64,000 bases of DNA. Origin: Ensifer sp. MPMI2T (GTDB taxonomy: Bacteria > Pseudomonadota > Alphaproteobacteria > Rhizobiales > Rhizobiaceae). Made by a program: the position numbers and the translations under genes. The notes under the pieces are model-generated. The model was given only the letters and a program-made list of their open reading frames with translations. It was not told where the DNA came from and ran no database searches. The stretch covers positions 248,001 through 312,000 of the forward strand of contig NZ_SRXN01000002.1 of NCBI RefSeq assembly GCF_004827385.1. Reading direction: 5' to 3'. Positions 52,109 to 64,000 of the stretch are shown here, piece by piece (position 1 is the stretch's first letter; every line of letters begins with the position of its first letter).

Positions 52109-52853
52109 TGGCATAACTCCCGAGATAGGCTTCGCGGACCCGCGGATCCTTGGTCACATCCGACGGCGAACCGTCGAAGATGATCGTGCCGGCGGCGAGC
52201 ACGATCACCCGCCTGGCGAAGCGGAAGACAAGGTCCATGTCATGCTCGATCATCAGCACGGCAAGGTCGGGCGGAAGGTCGGCCAGCGCCTGCTCGATAC
52301 GGCCCGTGTCGCTTTGCGGCACGCCGGCGGCCGGTTCGTCGAGGAGCAGCACCCGCGGCCTTAGCGCCAGTGCGACGGCAATCTCCAAAAGCCGCTGCTG
52401 CCCATAGGCGATCTCGCGGACACGCCGGTGCATCTGGTCGCGCAGCCCGAGCTTGCCGATAAGATCGCTAACCTCCGCCATGACCTCGGGCATTGCGAGA
52501 TAATTCCCGAACAGGCGCCCTGCCCGGCCGCCGCGCTGCAGGATTGCAAGCGCCACGTGCTCCGCCGGAGTCATGTCCTGGAAGAGGCGCGTGACCTGGA
52601 ACGATCGCACGAGGCCCCGCCGAACGCGTCCCATGGCATTGACCCGGGTGATATCTTCGCCGCCGATCCGGACTTCGCCGGAATCCGGCGTCAGGTTGCC
52701 GGTGACAAGGTTGACGAAGGTCGTCTTTCCGGCGCCGTTCGGGCCGATCAATGCCACGCGGTCGCCCGGCGCCATGGCAAGGCTGACATCGTTGGTGACG
52801 GCGAGGCCGCCGAACGACCGCTTCAGGTTCCGAACCTCGAAGATGGCGCTCAT
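52089..52853 (-). CDS. livG: branched-chain-type ABC transporter ATP-binding protein LivG
   Basis: 254-aa ATPase. Walker A GPNGAGKTT, Q-loop region SFQVTRLFQDMT, signature IAYGQQRLLEIAVALA, Walker B VLLLDEPAAGVP, H-loop MIEHDMDLVF. The signature begins AYGQQ, the LivG type. It starts at the ATG at 52853, overlapping livM by 4 bp. The open frame runs on to 54023, but that part is a shadow. Confidence 0.92.
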   Translation of the reverse strand: MSAIFEVRNLKRSFGGLAVTNDVSLAMAPGDRVALIGPNGAGKTTFVNLVTGNLTPDSGEVRIGGEDITRVNAMGRVRRGLVRSFQVTRLFQDMTPAEHVALAILQRGGRAGRLFGNYLAMPEVMAEVSDLIGKLGLRDQMHRRVREIAYGQQRLLEIAVALALRPRVLLLDEPAAGVPQSDTGRIEQALADLPPDLAVLMIEHDMDLVFRFARRVIVLAAGTIIFDGSPSDVTKDPRVREAYLGSYANAGHAA

Positions 52854-53851
52854 CGCCGCGCCTCCCGCCACCGGGCCGCAACGGCGGCGATCGTGCCGTA
52901 AAGGCCTTTGGGCGCAAACAGCACGACCGCGATCAGCAGGGCGCCGACCATCGTCAGCCAATGGAAGGGATTGGCCGCCGAAACGATATCCTCGAAGAAC
53001 ATGAACACGATCGTGCCGGTAAGCGCGCCGAAGAGCGAGCCGGTGCCGCCGAGCACCAGCATGACCAGGCTCTCCGCCGAGAGCGTGAAGGAGAGGCTGT
53101 CGAGACCGACAACCTGCGTCGAGATGGCGTTGAGCGCACCGCCGGCCCCGGCCACCGCGCCGGAAATCATGTACATCTTGACCAAAGTAACCTTCGGCGA
53201 TGCGCCCATCGCACGAATGCGGATCGGATCCTCCTTGATGCCGCGGCAGAGCATCCCGAAGGGCGAGCGCACGACAAGGCGCAAGAGCGTGAACACGACC
53301 GCAAGAAGGACGATGCCGAACACATACGCGGTGCGGCCCCAGAGGTCGAACGCGAAGAAGCCGAGCAGCGGATCGGGCGCGATGCCGGCGAGCCCGTCGC
53401 TGCCGCCCGTCCAGGATGCAGCCTTGTTGGCGAACTCGTGAAAGAGATGGATGAGTGCGATCGACAATACGAGCTGCGGAAGGCCGTGGGCCCTGAGGAT
53501 GACCGCGCCGCAGAGAAGCCCCGCAACGACACCGCCGAGAATGCCACAGGCGAGCATGAGCAGCGGATCCGTGATGCCGAAATGGACGGCGGCGATGCCG
53601 GCCGCATAGGCGCCGGTTCCGAACAGAGCCGCATGACCGAGCGTCGCCACGCCGCAATAGCCCGTCACGAGGTCGAGAGACAGCACCAGGAGCGCGATCG
53701 CCGTCATGCGCGTGAGCAGCGCCAGGTTGTTTGGAAACAAGAGGTAGCCGGTGACGGCCAATCCGAGGATCACGGAAAGGCCGGCAAGGTCGCGGCCGAG
53801 TTTTCGCCGATTGCCACGTGCTGTTGTCAGTGTCTCGTTGACTGTCGCCAT
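52850..53851 (-). CDS. livM: branched-chain-type ABC transporter permease LivM
   Basis: 333-aa inner-membrane permease with eight to nine predicted helices. The family features are SLDLVTGYCGVATLGHAALFGTGAY and the cytoplasmic loop FGMLCRGIKEDPIRIRAMGASPKVTLVKMY. I start it at the ATG at 53851 (MATVNETL), 5 bp after the livH stop. The long open frame upstream is not membrane-like. Confidence 0.92.
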   Translation of the reverse strand: MATVNETLTTARGNRRKLGRDLAGLSVILGLAVTGYLLFPNNLALLTRMTAIALLVLSLDLVTGYCGVATLGHAALFGTGAYAAGIAAVHFGITDPLLMLACGILGGVVAGLLCGAVILRAHGLPQLVLSIALIHLFHEFANKAASWTGGSDGLAGIAPDPLLGFFAFDLWGRTAYVFGIVLLAVVFTLLRLVVRSPFGMLCRGIKEDPIRIRAMGASPKVTLVKMYMISGAVAGAGGALNAISTQVVGLDSLSFTLSAESLVMLVLGGTGSLFGALTGTIVFMFFEDIVSAANPFHWLTMVGALLIAVVLFAPKGLYGTIAAVAARWREARR

Positions 53852-53856
53852 GGTCA

Positions 53857-54720
53857 CTATCTCGTCCTCCCGGCAAGACCGCGTGGGAAGACGCAGACGA
53901 TTGCGATGACGGCGAGATAGAAGAAGAACTCGCCGAATTCCGGCACCAGGTAACGCCCGGCCGTATCGATACCGCCGAGCAACAGGCAGGCGACAAGAGC
54001 ACCCGGTATCGAGCCTGCCCCACCGACAGAAACGACGACCAGGAAAGTCACCATGTAACGCAGGGCGTAATAGGGTTCGACCGGCAGCAGTTCGGCGCCC
54101 ACCACGCCACCGAGTGCAGCGAGCCCCACGGCAACGGCAAAGCTTACCGCGTAGACGATTTCGGTGCGCACCCCGAGGGCTGCCGCCATGGCCGCGTTGT
54201 CGACGGCCGCCCTCAGCTTCACGCCGAAAGCTGTCTTCTCGATCGCGTACCAGAGAACGGCGGCGACGGCGAGACCGCAAAGGATCGCGAAAAGGCGGTG
54301 GGTGGCGATCGAACGGAAGCCGAGATCAACGGACCCCTGGAGCCCCGTCGGCAGGGGGATCGTCTTCAGCGTCGGGCCAAAGACGTAGTTGGCGATGCCG
54401 ATGATGCAGAAAGTGATGCCGATCGTCATCAAGACCTGCGTCAGTTCCGGCGCCCCGTAAATCCGGCGATAAAGCAGCCGCTCGATCGGGATGGCGATAA
54501 GGATCGTGCCAAAGACCGCGATCATCAGGGCGATCCCGTAACCGAGGCCCATGTCGCGTGCCGCATAGGAGGCGATGTAGCCGCCGATCATGGCGAAGGC
54601 GCCATGAGCGAGATTGACCACCCGCATCAGCCCCATGGTGACGGAAAGACCGATCGAGATCACGAACAGCACCATGCCGTAAGCGAGCGCGTCGACCGCT
54701 ATGCTAAAGACGGTTTGCAT
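53857..54720 (-). CDS. livH: branched-chain-type ABC transporter permease LivH
   Basis: 287-aa permease. Landmarks are SIGLSVTMGLMRVVNLAHGAFAMIGGYIA near the N-terminus and the loop FGVKLRAAVDNAAMAAALGVRTEIVYAVSF. The start is the ATG at 54720. It is 67 bp after the binding-protein stop. Confidence 0.92.
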   Translation of the reverse strand: MQTVFSIAVDALAYGMVLFVISIGLSVTMGLMRVVNLAHGAFAMIGGYIASYAARDMGLGYGIALMIAVFGTILIAIPIERLLYRRIYGAPELTQVLMTIGITFCIIGIANYVFGPTLKTIPLPTGLQGSVDLGFRSIATHRLFAILCGLAVAAVLWYAIEKTAFGVKLRAAVDNAAMAAALGVRTEIVYAVSFAVAVGLAALGGVVGAELLPVEPYYALRYMVTFLVVVSVGGAGSIPGALVACLLLGGIDTAGRYLVPEFGEFFFYLAVIAIVCVFPRGLAGRTR

Positions 54721-54787
54721 ATACCCATCCTGTTCCCGATGATGCGAGGCCGATCCGCCACCCCGCATTCCAAGTCGCTGGCCGTTG

Positions 54788-55960
54788 CTATTTCAGCGCC
54801 GCAAGGCCGGGATCGCCCTGCTTTTCGAACGTCTGGATCTCCTTGTTGTAATAGGATCCGTCCTCGGCTTTGGCGACCTCGCGCAGATAGATGTTCTGGG
54901 TGATGTGGCGCGATTCCGGGTCGATCGAAACAGGCCCGCGTGGGCTCGTCCAGGAAAGCCCCTTGACCGCATCGACCGCCTTTTGCGCGTCCTGTTCGCC
55001 GCCGGTCTCCTCGATCATCTTGTAGATGACATGCATGCCGTCATAGGCACCGACGGCAGGGAAGGAAAGTTCGGCGGGATTGCCGATCGCCTTGCCCGCC
55101 GCCTCGACGAAGGCCTTGTTTTCAGGCGAGTCGTGCGAGACGGCATAGTGGAACGTCGTCTGAAGGCCGAGCGCGGCTTCACCGAGCGCCGGAAGGTCGG
55201 ACTCCTGCGTCAGGTCGCCCGGAGCAAAGAGCTTGATGCCTGCATCCTTGAGCCTGTTTTCGTTATAGGCCTTGACGAAACCGAGCGTCGTCGGGCCGGA
55301 CGGTAGGAAGGCGAAGACGCCTTCAGCGCCCGAATCCTTGATGCGCTGCATGATTGGCGAAAAATCGTTGGTGGCGAGCGGCATGCGGACCGCCTCGACG
55401 ATCTCGCCGCCTACCGCTTCATACGCTTTCTTGAAGGCGTTCTCGGCATCGACACCGGGGCCGTAGTCACTGACGACCGAAATGACCTTCGAGACGCCGG
55501 CATCCTTCGCGACCTTGGCGATCGGCGTGGAGGTCTGCCAGAGCGTGAACGAGGTACGCACGACCAGCGGGCTTTTGGTGACGATCGCCGAGGTCGCCGC
55601 ATTCATGATCACGAGCGGCACATTCCCCTGCTCGAGCAGCGGCGTCACCGCCATCGCGTCGGGGGTGAAGTAGAAGCCGGCGAGATACTGCACGCCCTCC
55701 TTGACGACGAGCTCCTGCGCCAATGCCTTGGACTGGGCCGGATCCGCCTGCGGCACGTCGCGGTAGATGACCTCGATGTCGTCGTCGCCGACCTTGCTGC
55801 CGTTCAGCGCCATATAGGCGTCAATGCCGGCCTTGAAGTTCTTGCCCTGCAGCGCGAAGGGGCCCGAGAAGGGCCCGATGACGCCGACCTTGATCGTGTC
55901 GGCCTCGGCTGCCCCGCTCATTGCCAATGCCGCCAGCGCGGCGAGAATGGTCCGTTTCAT
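54788..55960 (-). CDS. branched-chain-type ABC transporter substrate-binding protein (LivJ/K type)
   Basis: 390-aa periplasmic binding protein. Signal peptide MKRTILAALAALAMSGAAEA, then DTIKVGVIGPFSGPFALQGKNFKAG, the start of the type 1 receptor-like fold. A central SDYGPGVDAENAFKKAYE supports the same family. Start ATG 55960 with GGAGG upstream. It is the first gene of the operon, about 200 bp after the pobA stop. Its ligand may be 4-hydroxybenzoate or another aromatic acid, given the neighbour. That is inference. Confidence 0.9.
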   Translation of the reverse strand: MKRTILAALAALAMSGAAEADTIKVGVIGPFSGPFALQGKNFKAGIDAYMALNGSKVGDDDIEVIYRDVPQADPAQSKALAQELVVKEGVQYLAGFYFTPDAMAVTPLLEQGNVPLVIMNAATSAIVTKSPLVVRTSFTLWQTSTPIAKVAKDAGVSKVISVVSDYGPGVDAENAFKKAYEAVGGEIVEAVRMPLATNDFSPIMQRIKDSGAEGVFAFLPSGPTTLGFVKAYNENRLKDAGIKLFAPGDLTQESDLPALGEAALGLQTTFHYAVSHDSPENKAFVEAAGKAIGNPAELSFPAVGAYDGMHVIYKMIEETGGEQDAQKAVDAVKGLSWTSPRGPVSIDPESRHITQNIYLREVAKAEDGSYYNKEIQTFEKQGDPGLAALK

Positions 55961-56163
55961 TTTTCCTCCCCGCGACACCCGGCTCACTCCCGTCCGGCAT
56001 CGCCTAAATCTCAGCGTCAAACTACATCAGTCTGTCATGTCCAACAGCGATAAATAATGAAATGTCAGCGTTCCTCCCATAACTGATGGGTTATGCTACC
56101 ACGACGAAGCTTGCGTCTAGGTCCTCCTGCCAAATGCAACGCGTCGCCATGTCGAAGTCGTGG

Positions 56164-58363
<2,200 letters not shown>

Positions 58364-58396
58364 CGGTGCGCTCGTCGGGGCGGTTGAACGAGCCGC

Positions 58397-58780
58397 CTAG
58401 GACGCCTGCGTTTCCTCGATCGAATCCACCCGATCCGGATAGAAGGCCATGTGGTCCTTGATCTCACGCACCGCCGCATGCGGGTCTTCGTAGGTCCAGA
58501 TGGCGTTCTTCGAGCGCTCGCCACCCGGCGTGATGCTGTAATAGGAAGCGTCGCCCTTGTAGGGGCAATGAGTCGAATGCTCGGTGCGCGCGAGCAGCGA
58601 CATGTCGACGTCCCTGCGGGGAATATACTGCACCGGCGGGTAGGACGCCTCGCGCAGGGTCAGTGCTTCGCGCGTATCCGCAACGACGCGGCCGTCGAGC
58701 TTGACGACGATGCGCGCCGGATTGCGGTCGATGGTGATCGGATGATCGGGCCCGGGAATCTTGATCGGCTTGTCTGACAT
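58397..58780 (-). CDS. DUF427 family protein
   Basis: 127-aa protein of the DUF427 family. The family core HCPYKGDASYYSITPGGERSKNAIWTYEDP is present, with VQYIPRRDVDMSLL before it. Start ATG 58780; the longer frame upstream lacks family sequence. The biological role of this family is not established. It is divergent from the thi operon and convergent with the AraC gene. Confidence 0.88.
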   Translation of the reverse strand: MSDKPIKIPGPDHPITIDRNPARIVVKLDGRVVADTREALTLREASYPPVQYIPRRDVDMSLLARTEHSTHCPYKGDASYYSITPGGERSKNAIWTYEDPHAAVREIKDHMAFYPDRVDSIEETQAS

Positions 58781-58891
58781 GAGCGAACACCTTTCGATTT
58801 CATTCTCCCTACATAGGGTCAGGCCTTCCGCTTCCCAAGGGTTGTAGCTGGCCGCGCGGGCTGCCTCGGCCAAACGCCGAAAAAAACAGGG

Positions 58892-58920
58892 TTGACGCCG
58901 CGGCGATATCGGTGACTATT
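58892..58920 (+). promoter_or_regulatory. sigma-70-type promoter of the thi operon
   Basis: TTGACG (58892-58897), 17 bp, then ACTATT (58915-58920; CTATTT in the next register). This resembles the rhizobial CTTGAC-N17-CTATAT consensus and lies just upstream of the riboswitch, as expected. Confidence 0.55.
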
Positions 58921-58931
58921 TGCATCCATTC

Positions 58932-59024
58932 ACCAGGGGGGTCCCGGCAAGGGGCTGAGATACTGCTGAAGCGCGCAGTGACCCGTTGAACCTGATCCAG
59001 TTCATACTGGCGTAGGGACGGTGC
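58932..59024 (+). ncRNA. TPP riboswitch (THI element)
   Basis: The conserved blocks are in order: GGGGCTGAGAT (58951-58961), ACCCGTTGAACCTGAT (58981-58996) and CGTAGGGA (59011-59018), with helix arms between them. This is the thi-box aptamer that binds thiamine pyrophosphate and lowers expression of downstream genes. It ends about 110 bp before the thiC ATG, leaving room for an expression platform. Confidence 0.95.
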
Positions 59025-59059
59025 GGACGTGCGAAGGCCAGGATTCCGATTCTCCGTGA

Positions 59060-60961
<1,902 letters not shown>

Positions 60962-60962
60962 G

Positions 60963-61973
60963 ATGACGGTATTGATCAAGGGAGCCGGCGTCGCCGGCCT
61001 TGCCGCCGCCTTCGAGCTCAGCCGCCGCGGGATCGCGGTGGAGGTGGTGGACGCGGCGGAAACCATAGGAACCGGCGCATCCAGCTATGCCGGTGGCATG
61101 ATCGCGCCTTATTGCGAACGCGAGGCGGCCGATGAAGCAGTGCTGACGCTCGGGCTTTCCGCCGCCGACTGGTGGGAGGAGGCTGCCCCCGGCGAAGTGT
61201 TCCGCAGGGGCACATTGGTGATCGCCGCTGGACGGGACAGCGGTGAACTCGACCGCTTCGCCGCCCGCACCCGCGGGTACGAATGGGTCGGCGGCAACAC
61301 GATCGGAGAGCTCGAACCGGACCTCGCGGGCCGGTTCGACCGCGCGCTGTTCTTTCCCGAAGAAGCCCATCTCGATCCGCGAAAGGCAATGGACGGCCTT
61401 TACGCAGCGCTCGTCGAGAGAGGCGTCCGCTTCCATCTCGGGAGCACCGACCTGCCGCCCCATACGTCTTTCTCGGCGGTGGTCGAATGCACAGGCGCGG
61501 CGGCGATTGCCACCACGCGCGGCCTTCGTGGTGTGCGGGGTGAGATGCTCTTTCTGGAAACCTCTGAGATCAGCCTCTCAAGGCCGGTTCGCCTGCTTCA
61601 TCCACGCCACCCGCTCTACATCGTGCCGCGTGACAACCATCGTTTCATGGTCGGCGCGACCATGATCGAAACCGATGATGACGGACCGATCACCGCCCGC
61701 TCGGTGATGGAGTTCCTGAACGCCGCTTACACCGTACATCCGGCGTTCGGCGAGGCTCGGGTCGTGGAGATGGGGGTCGGTGTCCGGCCCGCCTTTGCCG
61801 ACAACCTGCCACGCGTCCTGGACCGCGACGACGGCTTCGCGATTGCCGGCATGTACCGCCACGGCTTCCTGCTTGCGCCCGCCATGGCACGGCAGCTCGC
61901 GGAAAAGCTCTGCGGAGCGGACCGTCCGCCCTTCTCCCCCAATCCTTCGTTCCGGCAGGGAGCAACCCAATGA
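60963..61973 (+). CDS. thiO: glycine oxidase
   Basis: 336-aa FAD-dependent oxidase that oxidises glycine to the iminoglycine used in thiazole formation. N-terminal FAD motif IKGAGVAGLAAAFEL at residues 5-19. The C-terminal GFAIAGMYRHGFLLAPAMA is typical of ThiO/DadA-like proteins. It starts 1 bp after the thiC stop and overlaps thiS by 4 bp (ATGA). No thiH is present, in keeping with the aerobic, ThiO-dependent route. Confidence 0.94.
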   Translation: MTVLIKGAGVAGLAAAFELSRRGIAVEVVDAAETIGTGASSYAGGMIAPYCEREAADEAVLTLGLSAADWWEEAAPGEVFRRGTLVIAAGRDSGELDRFAARTRGYEWVGGNTIGELEPDLAGRFDRALFFPEEAHLDPRKAMDGLYAALVERGVRFHLGSTDLPPHTSFSAVVECTGAAAIATTRGLRGVRGEMLFLETSEISLSRPVRLLHPRHPLYIVPRDNHRFMVGATMIETDDDGPITARSVMEFLNAAYTVHPAFGEARVVEMGVGVRPAFADNLPRVLDRDDGFAIAGMYRHGFLLAPAMARQLAEKLCGADRPPFSPNPSFRQGATQ

Positions 61974-62167
61974 CCTACATCGTCAACGGCGAGACCTTGG
62001 AGAGCAGCGCAAACACGCTGTCGGAGCTGTTACTGGCGCTCGAATACGAGGGCGACTGGCTCGCAACCGCCGTCAACGGCGAACTCGTTCACCGAGGAGA
62101 CAGGACAAACCATCGGCTCAATGATCGCGACCGGATCGAAATTCTTTCGCCGATGAAGGGAGGCTGA
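61970..62167 (+). CDS. thiS: sulfur carrier protein ThiS
   Basis: 65-aa ubiquitin-like protein that carries sulfur as a C-terminal thiocarboxylate for thiazole synthesis. It ends in Gly-Gly (SPMKGG), the site of adenylation. Its start overlaps thiO (ATGA) and thiG begins 2 bp after the stop. The activating enzyme ThiF is not in the window. Confidence 0.96.
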   Translation: MTYIVNGETLESSANTLSELLLALEYEGDWLATAVNGELVHRGDRTNHRLNDRDRIEILSPMKGG

Positions 62168-62169
62168 AG

Positions 62170-62943
62170 ATGCTGACATTATACGGACAGGAACTCGGCT
62201 CGCGCATGTTGCTCGGCACGGCGCGCTACCCCTCCCCTGCCATCCTCGCCGAGGCCGTCCGGCAGGCGGGCACCGAGGTCGTCACGGTGTCGCTCCGCCG
62301 TGAGACGGCCGGCGGCCGACAGGGCGGCGCCTTCTTCGAACTGATCCGCGAACTCGGCGCGCGCGTTCTGCCGAACACCGCCGGCTGCCACGCGGTGTCG
62401 GAAGCGGTGCTGACGGCGAAGATGGCGCGCGAGGTCTTCGGCACGAACTGGATCAAGCTCGAGGTCATCGGACATCACGATACGCTTCAGCCGGACGTCT
62501 TCGGGCTCGTCGAGGCGGCACGTATCCTTGCCGGCGAAGGTTTCGAGGTCTTCCCCTATACGACCGACGATCTCGTCGTCGCCGAACGGCTGGTCGAGGC
62601 GGGCTGCAAGGTGCTGATGCCCTGGTGCGCGCCGATCGGCAGTGCCATGGGGCCGCAGAACATCGCGGCGCTTCGAACCATGCGCGCGCATTTTCCAGAT
62701 TTGCCGCTGATCGTCGATGCCGGTATCGGTCGTCCCTCGCACGCGACGACCGTGATGGAGCTCGGCTATGACGCGGTGCTGCTCAACACCGCCGTTGCCG
62801 GCGCAGGCAATCCGGCGCTGATGGCCGCAGCCTTCGCCAAGGCGATCGACGCCGGCCGCGCCGCCTTCGAAGCGGGCATGCTCGAACCGCGCGACATGGC
62901 CGTCCCCTCGACCCCCGTCATCGGAAAGGCAGTCTTCTCGTGA
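62170..62943 (+). CDS. thiG: thiazole synthase
   Basis: 257-aa TIM-barrel enzyme that joins deoxyxylulose phosphate, iminoglycine and ThiS sulfur into the thiazole ring. The Schiff-base Lys is in NWIKLEVIG. Phosphate-binding motifs are [12 protein letters not shown] and [13 protein letters not shown]. Between thiS (2 bp) and thiE, whose GTG overlaps its stop. Confidence 0.96.
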   Translation: MLTLYGQELGSRMLLGTARYPSPAILAEAVRQAGTEVVTVSLRRETAGGRQGGAFFELIRELGARVLPNTAGCHAVSEAVLTAKMAREVFGTNWIKLEVIGHHDTLQPDVFGLVEAARILAGEGFEVFPYTTDDLVVAERLVEAGCKVLMPWCAPIGSAMGPQNIAALRTMRAHFPDLPLIVDAGIGRPSHATTVMELGYDAVLLNTAVAGAGNPALMAAAFAKAIDAGRAAFEAGMLEPRDMAVPSTPVIGKAVFS

Positions 62944-63545
62944 AGCTCGACCCGTTCTACCTCGTCGTCGACGGTGCCGCCTGGATCGAGCGGTTGGTAC
63001 CCCTCGGCGTGAAGCTGGTGCAGCTTCGGATCAAGGACCGCCCTGACTCGGAGATCAGGAGCGAGATCCGCCGCGCCAAGGCGGTCTGCGCCGATCATGG
63101 TTGTCAGTTGATCGTCAACGATTACTGGCAGATCGCAATCGAGGAAGACTGCGACTTCGTCCATCTCGGTCAGGAGGACCTTGCCGAGGCCGATGTCGCG
63201 GCGATCCGGGCGGCCGGGCTGAAACTCGGTGTCAGCACCCATGACGAAACGGAGCTCGAAACCGCACTCGCCGTCAAGCCCGACTATGTGGCGCTCGGAC
63301 CGATCTACCCGACGATTCTCAAGAGGATGAAATGGCAGCCGCAGGGGCTTTCCCGCATTTCCGCCTGGCGCGAGCGTGTGCGGCAGCTTCCGCTCGTCGC
63401 GATCGGCGGATTGAACACGGAGAGGCTCGAAGGCGTCTTCGCCCACGGAGCAGACAGTGCGGCCGTCGTCACCGACATCACGCTGAATGCCGACCCGGAA
63501 GGCCGGACGCGGGAATGGGTCGAAAAGACTGCGCGCTGGCGCTGA
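62940..63545 (+). CDS. thiE: thiamine-phosphate synthase
   Basis: 201-aa TIM-barrel enzyme that couples the pyrimidine and thiazole halves. Substrate-binding segments [28 protein letters not shown] and [10 protein letters not shown] are all present. The start is GTG at 62940, overlapping the thiG stop (GTGA). It is the last gene of the operon. The kinases ThiD and ThiL must be encoded elsewhere. Confidence 0.95.
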   Translation: MKLDPFYLVVDGAAWIERLVPLGVKLVQLRIKDRPDSEIRSEIRRAKAVCADHGCQLIVNDYWQIAIEEDCDFVHLGQEDLAEADVAAIRAAGLKLGVSTHDETELETALAVKPDYVALGPIYPTILKRMKWQPQGLSRISAWRERVRQLPLVAIGGLNTERLEGVFAHGADSAAVVTDITLNADPEGRTREWVEKTARWR

Positions 63546-63578
63546 GCCCGACTACTGTATGAATCCTTAAATCGGAGA

Positions 63579-63809
63579 TCACGCCGCGCGATCTGCGCCT
63601 TCGGTGGAAGTCAGCTTCGGGTTCTGAGCGTAAACCAGTCCAGGCTGGACGATCCATTCCCCAGTCTGGAGCGACTGGACATCGAAACGGCCTCGCTGGT
63701 CGCGCGGTGCAACACCGACGAACCGATACCGAAGCCCGTCACCGTCGACGACAGTCTCGCGGATCGGACGGCCGGCGAGATGCCCGATGACTCGTCCTTC
63801 GAAGTGCAC
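63579..63809 (-). CDS. small hypothetical protein, start uncertain
   Basis: 76 aa from GTG at 63809 (MHFEGRVIGHLAGRPIRETVV...). No recognised domain; the sequence is beta-rich and arginine-rich, ending LVYAQNPKLTSTEG. The frame stays open 28 codons upstream to a TGA near 63891, and those residues (DQEWLQDHLKTSRNLPIEYFILAN) look protein-like, but no ATG, GTG or TTG occurs there. A lost start or an upstream frameshift is possible. Convergent with thiE. Confidence 0.55.
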   Translation of the reverse strand: MHFEGRVIGHLAGRPIRETVVDGDGLRYRFVGVAPRDQRGRFDVQSLQTGEWIVQPGLVYAQNPKLTSTEGADRAA

Positions 63810-63905
63810 ATTCGCCAGGATGAAATACTCAATTGGCAGATTTCGGCTGGTCTTCAGGTGATCCTGAAGCCATTCTTGATCCTCATCGTCTCTTACTCAC
63901 TGCAA

Positions 63906-63930
63906 GTATCGGCGGTCACGCCGCCGATAC
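63906..63930. terminator. strong hairpin upstream of the 63579 gene
   Basis: Perfect 10-bp arms GTATCGGCGG/CCGCCGATAC with a 5-base loop (63906-63915, 63921-63930). No T-run is present on either side. It may end a transcript coming from the right or be a structural element. Confidence 0.5.
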
Positions 63931-64000
63931 TCGTCTCCAAGTCGGGCCCGTTTGACGCGACAACCATGGAATCCCGAAGGCAACGGTTCCGCTAAAACGT

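Noticed and set aside
52089..54023. Extended 644-aa reading of LivG
   Set aside because: The upstream part overlaps livM in another frame; LivG with a normal length starts at 52853.

Overview
This 64 kb window is GC-rich, densely coding DNA from an alpha-proteobacterium of the Rhizobiaceae, most likely a Sinorhizobium/Ensifer replicon. The evidence is the run of ABC-transporter catabolic operons, the thiCOSGE operon behind a TPP riboswitch, a second-type nuo operon, a BA14K-like protein tail, and many palindromic intergenic elements of the Rhizobium-specific intergenic mosaic (RIME) type. The mix of solute-uptake operons with private regulators suggests a megaplasmid or chromid, but that is inference. 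No tRNA, rRNA, CRISPR array, prophage or intact insertion sequence was seen.

Layout. (1) 1-13894, minus strand: a complex I operon in the order nuoJ-K-(MrpD-like)-orf84-(NuoL-like)-M-N-A-B-C-D-E-F-G, cut off inside nuoG by the window edge. It encodes four antiporter-type subunits instead of three. (2) 14358-17013: a class A penicillin-binding protein with a BA14K-like tail, and a small rhizobial protein. (3) 17189-27996: a sugar-acid catabolic cluster with an SDR, an IclR regulator fused to an SMP-30 lactonase, an NAD-dependent epimerase/dehydrogenase, a four-component sugar ABC transporter, an enolase-superfamily dehydratase and a DHDPS-family enzyme. The divergent dgoK kinase completes it. 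(4) 28517-28921: a small exported glycine-rich protein behind a likely RpoE2 stress promoter. (5) 29008-40041: a GH38-like protein and a LacI regulator, divergent from a second sugar ABC transporter operon ending in a PHP hydrolase, an IolE-like isomerase and a Gfo/Idh/MocA dehydrogenase. LacI-type operators lie in the divergent region.

(6) 40146-45628: a signalling cassette of an exported DUF3365 haem-motif protein, a hybrid histidine kinase with two receivers, a stand-alone receiver, and a HisKA-like/receiver/class III adenylate cyclase fusion. (7) 45659-51186: a LacI-controlled polar amino-acid-type ABC transporter with a D-2-hydroxyacid dehydrogenase and an EthD-like protein. (8) 51392-58363: a branched-chain-type (Liv) ABC transporter next to pobA (4-hydroxybenzoate hydroxylase) and a divergent AraC-type regulator. 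(9) 58397-63809: a DUF427 protein, then promoter, TPP riboswitch and thiC-thiO-thiS-thiG-thiE, then a small hypothetical gene.

How it fits together: most of the window is inducible uptake and catabolism of sugars, sugar acids, amino-acid-like solutes and aromatics, each with its own regulator, alongside one respiratory complex and one vitamin pathway. The points most worth a second look are the four-pump complex I operon, the IclR-lactonase fusion, the DUF3365/kinase/cyclase cascade, and the RIME-type elements whose ends supply the stop codons of several genes.
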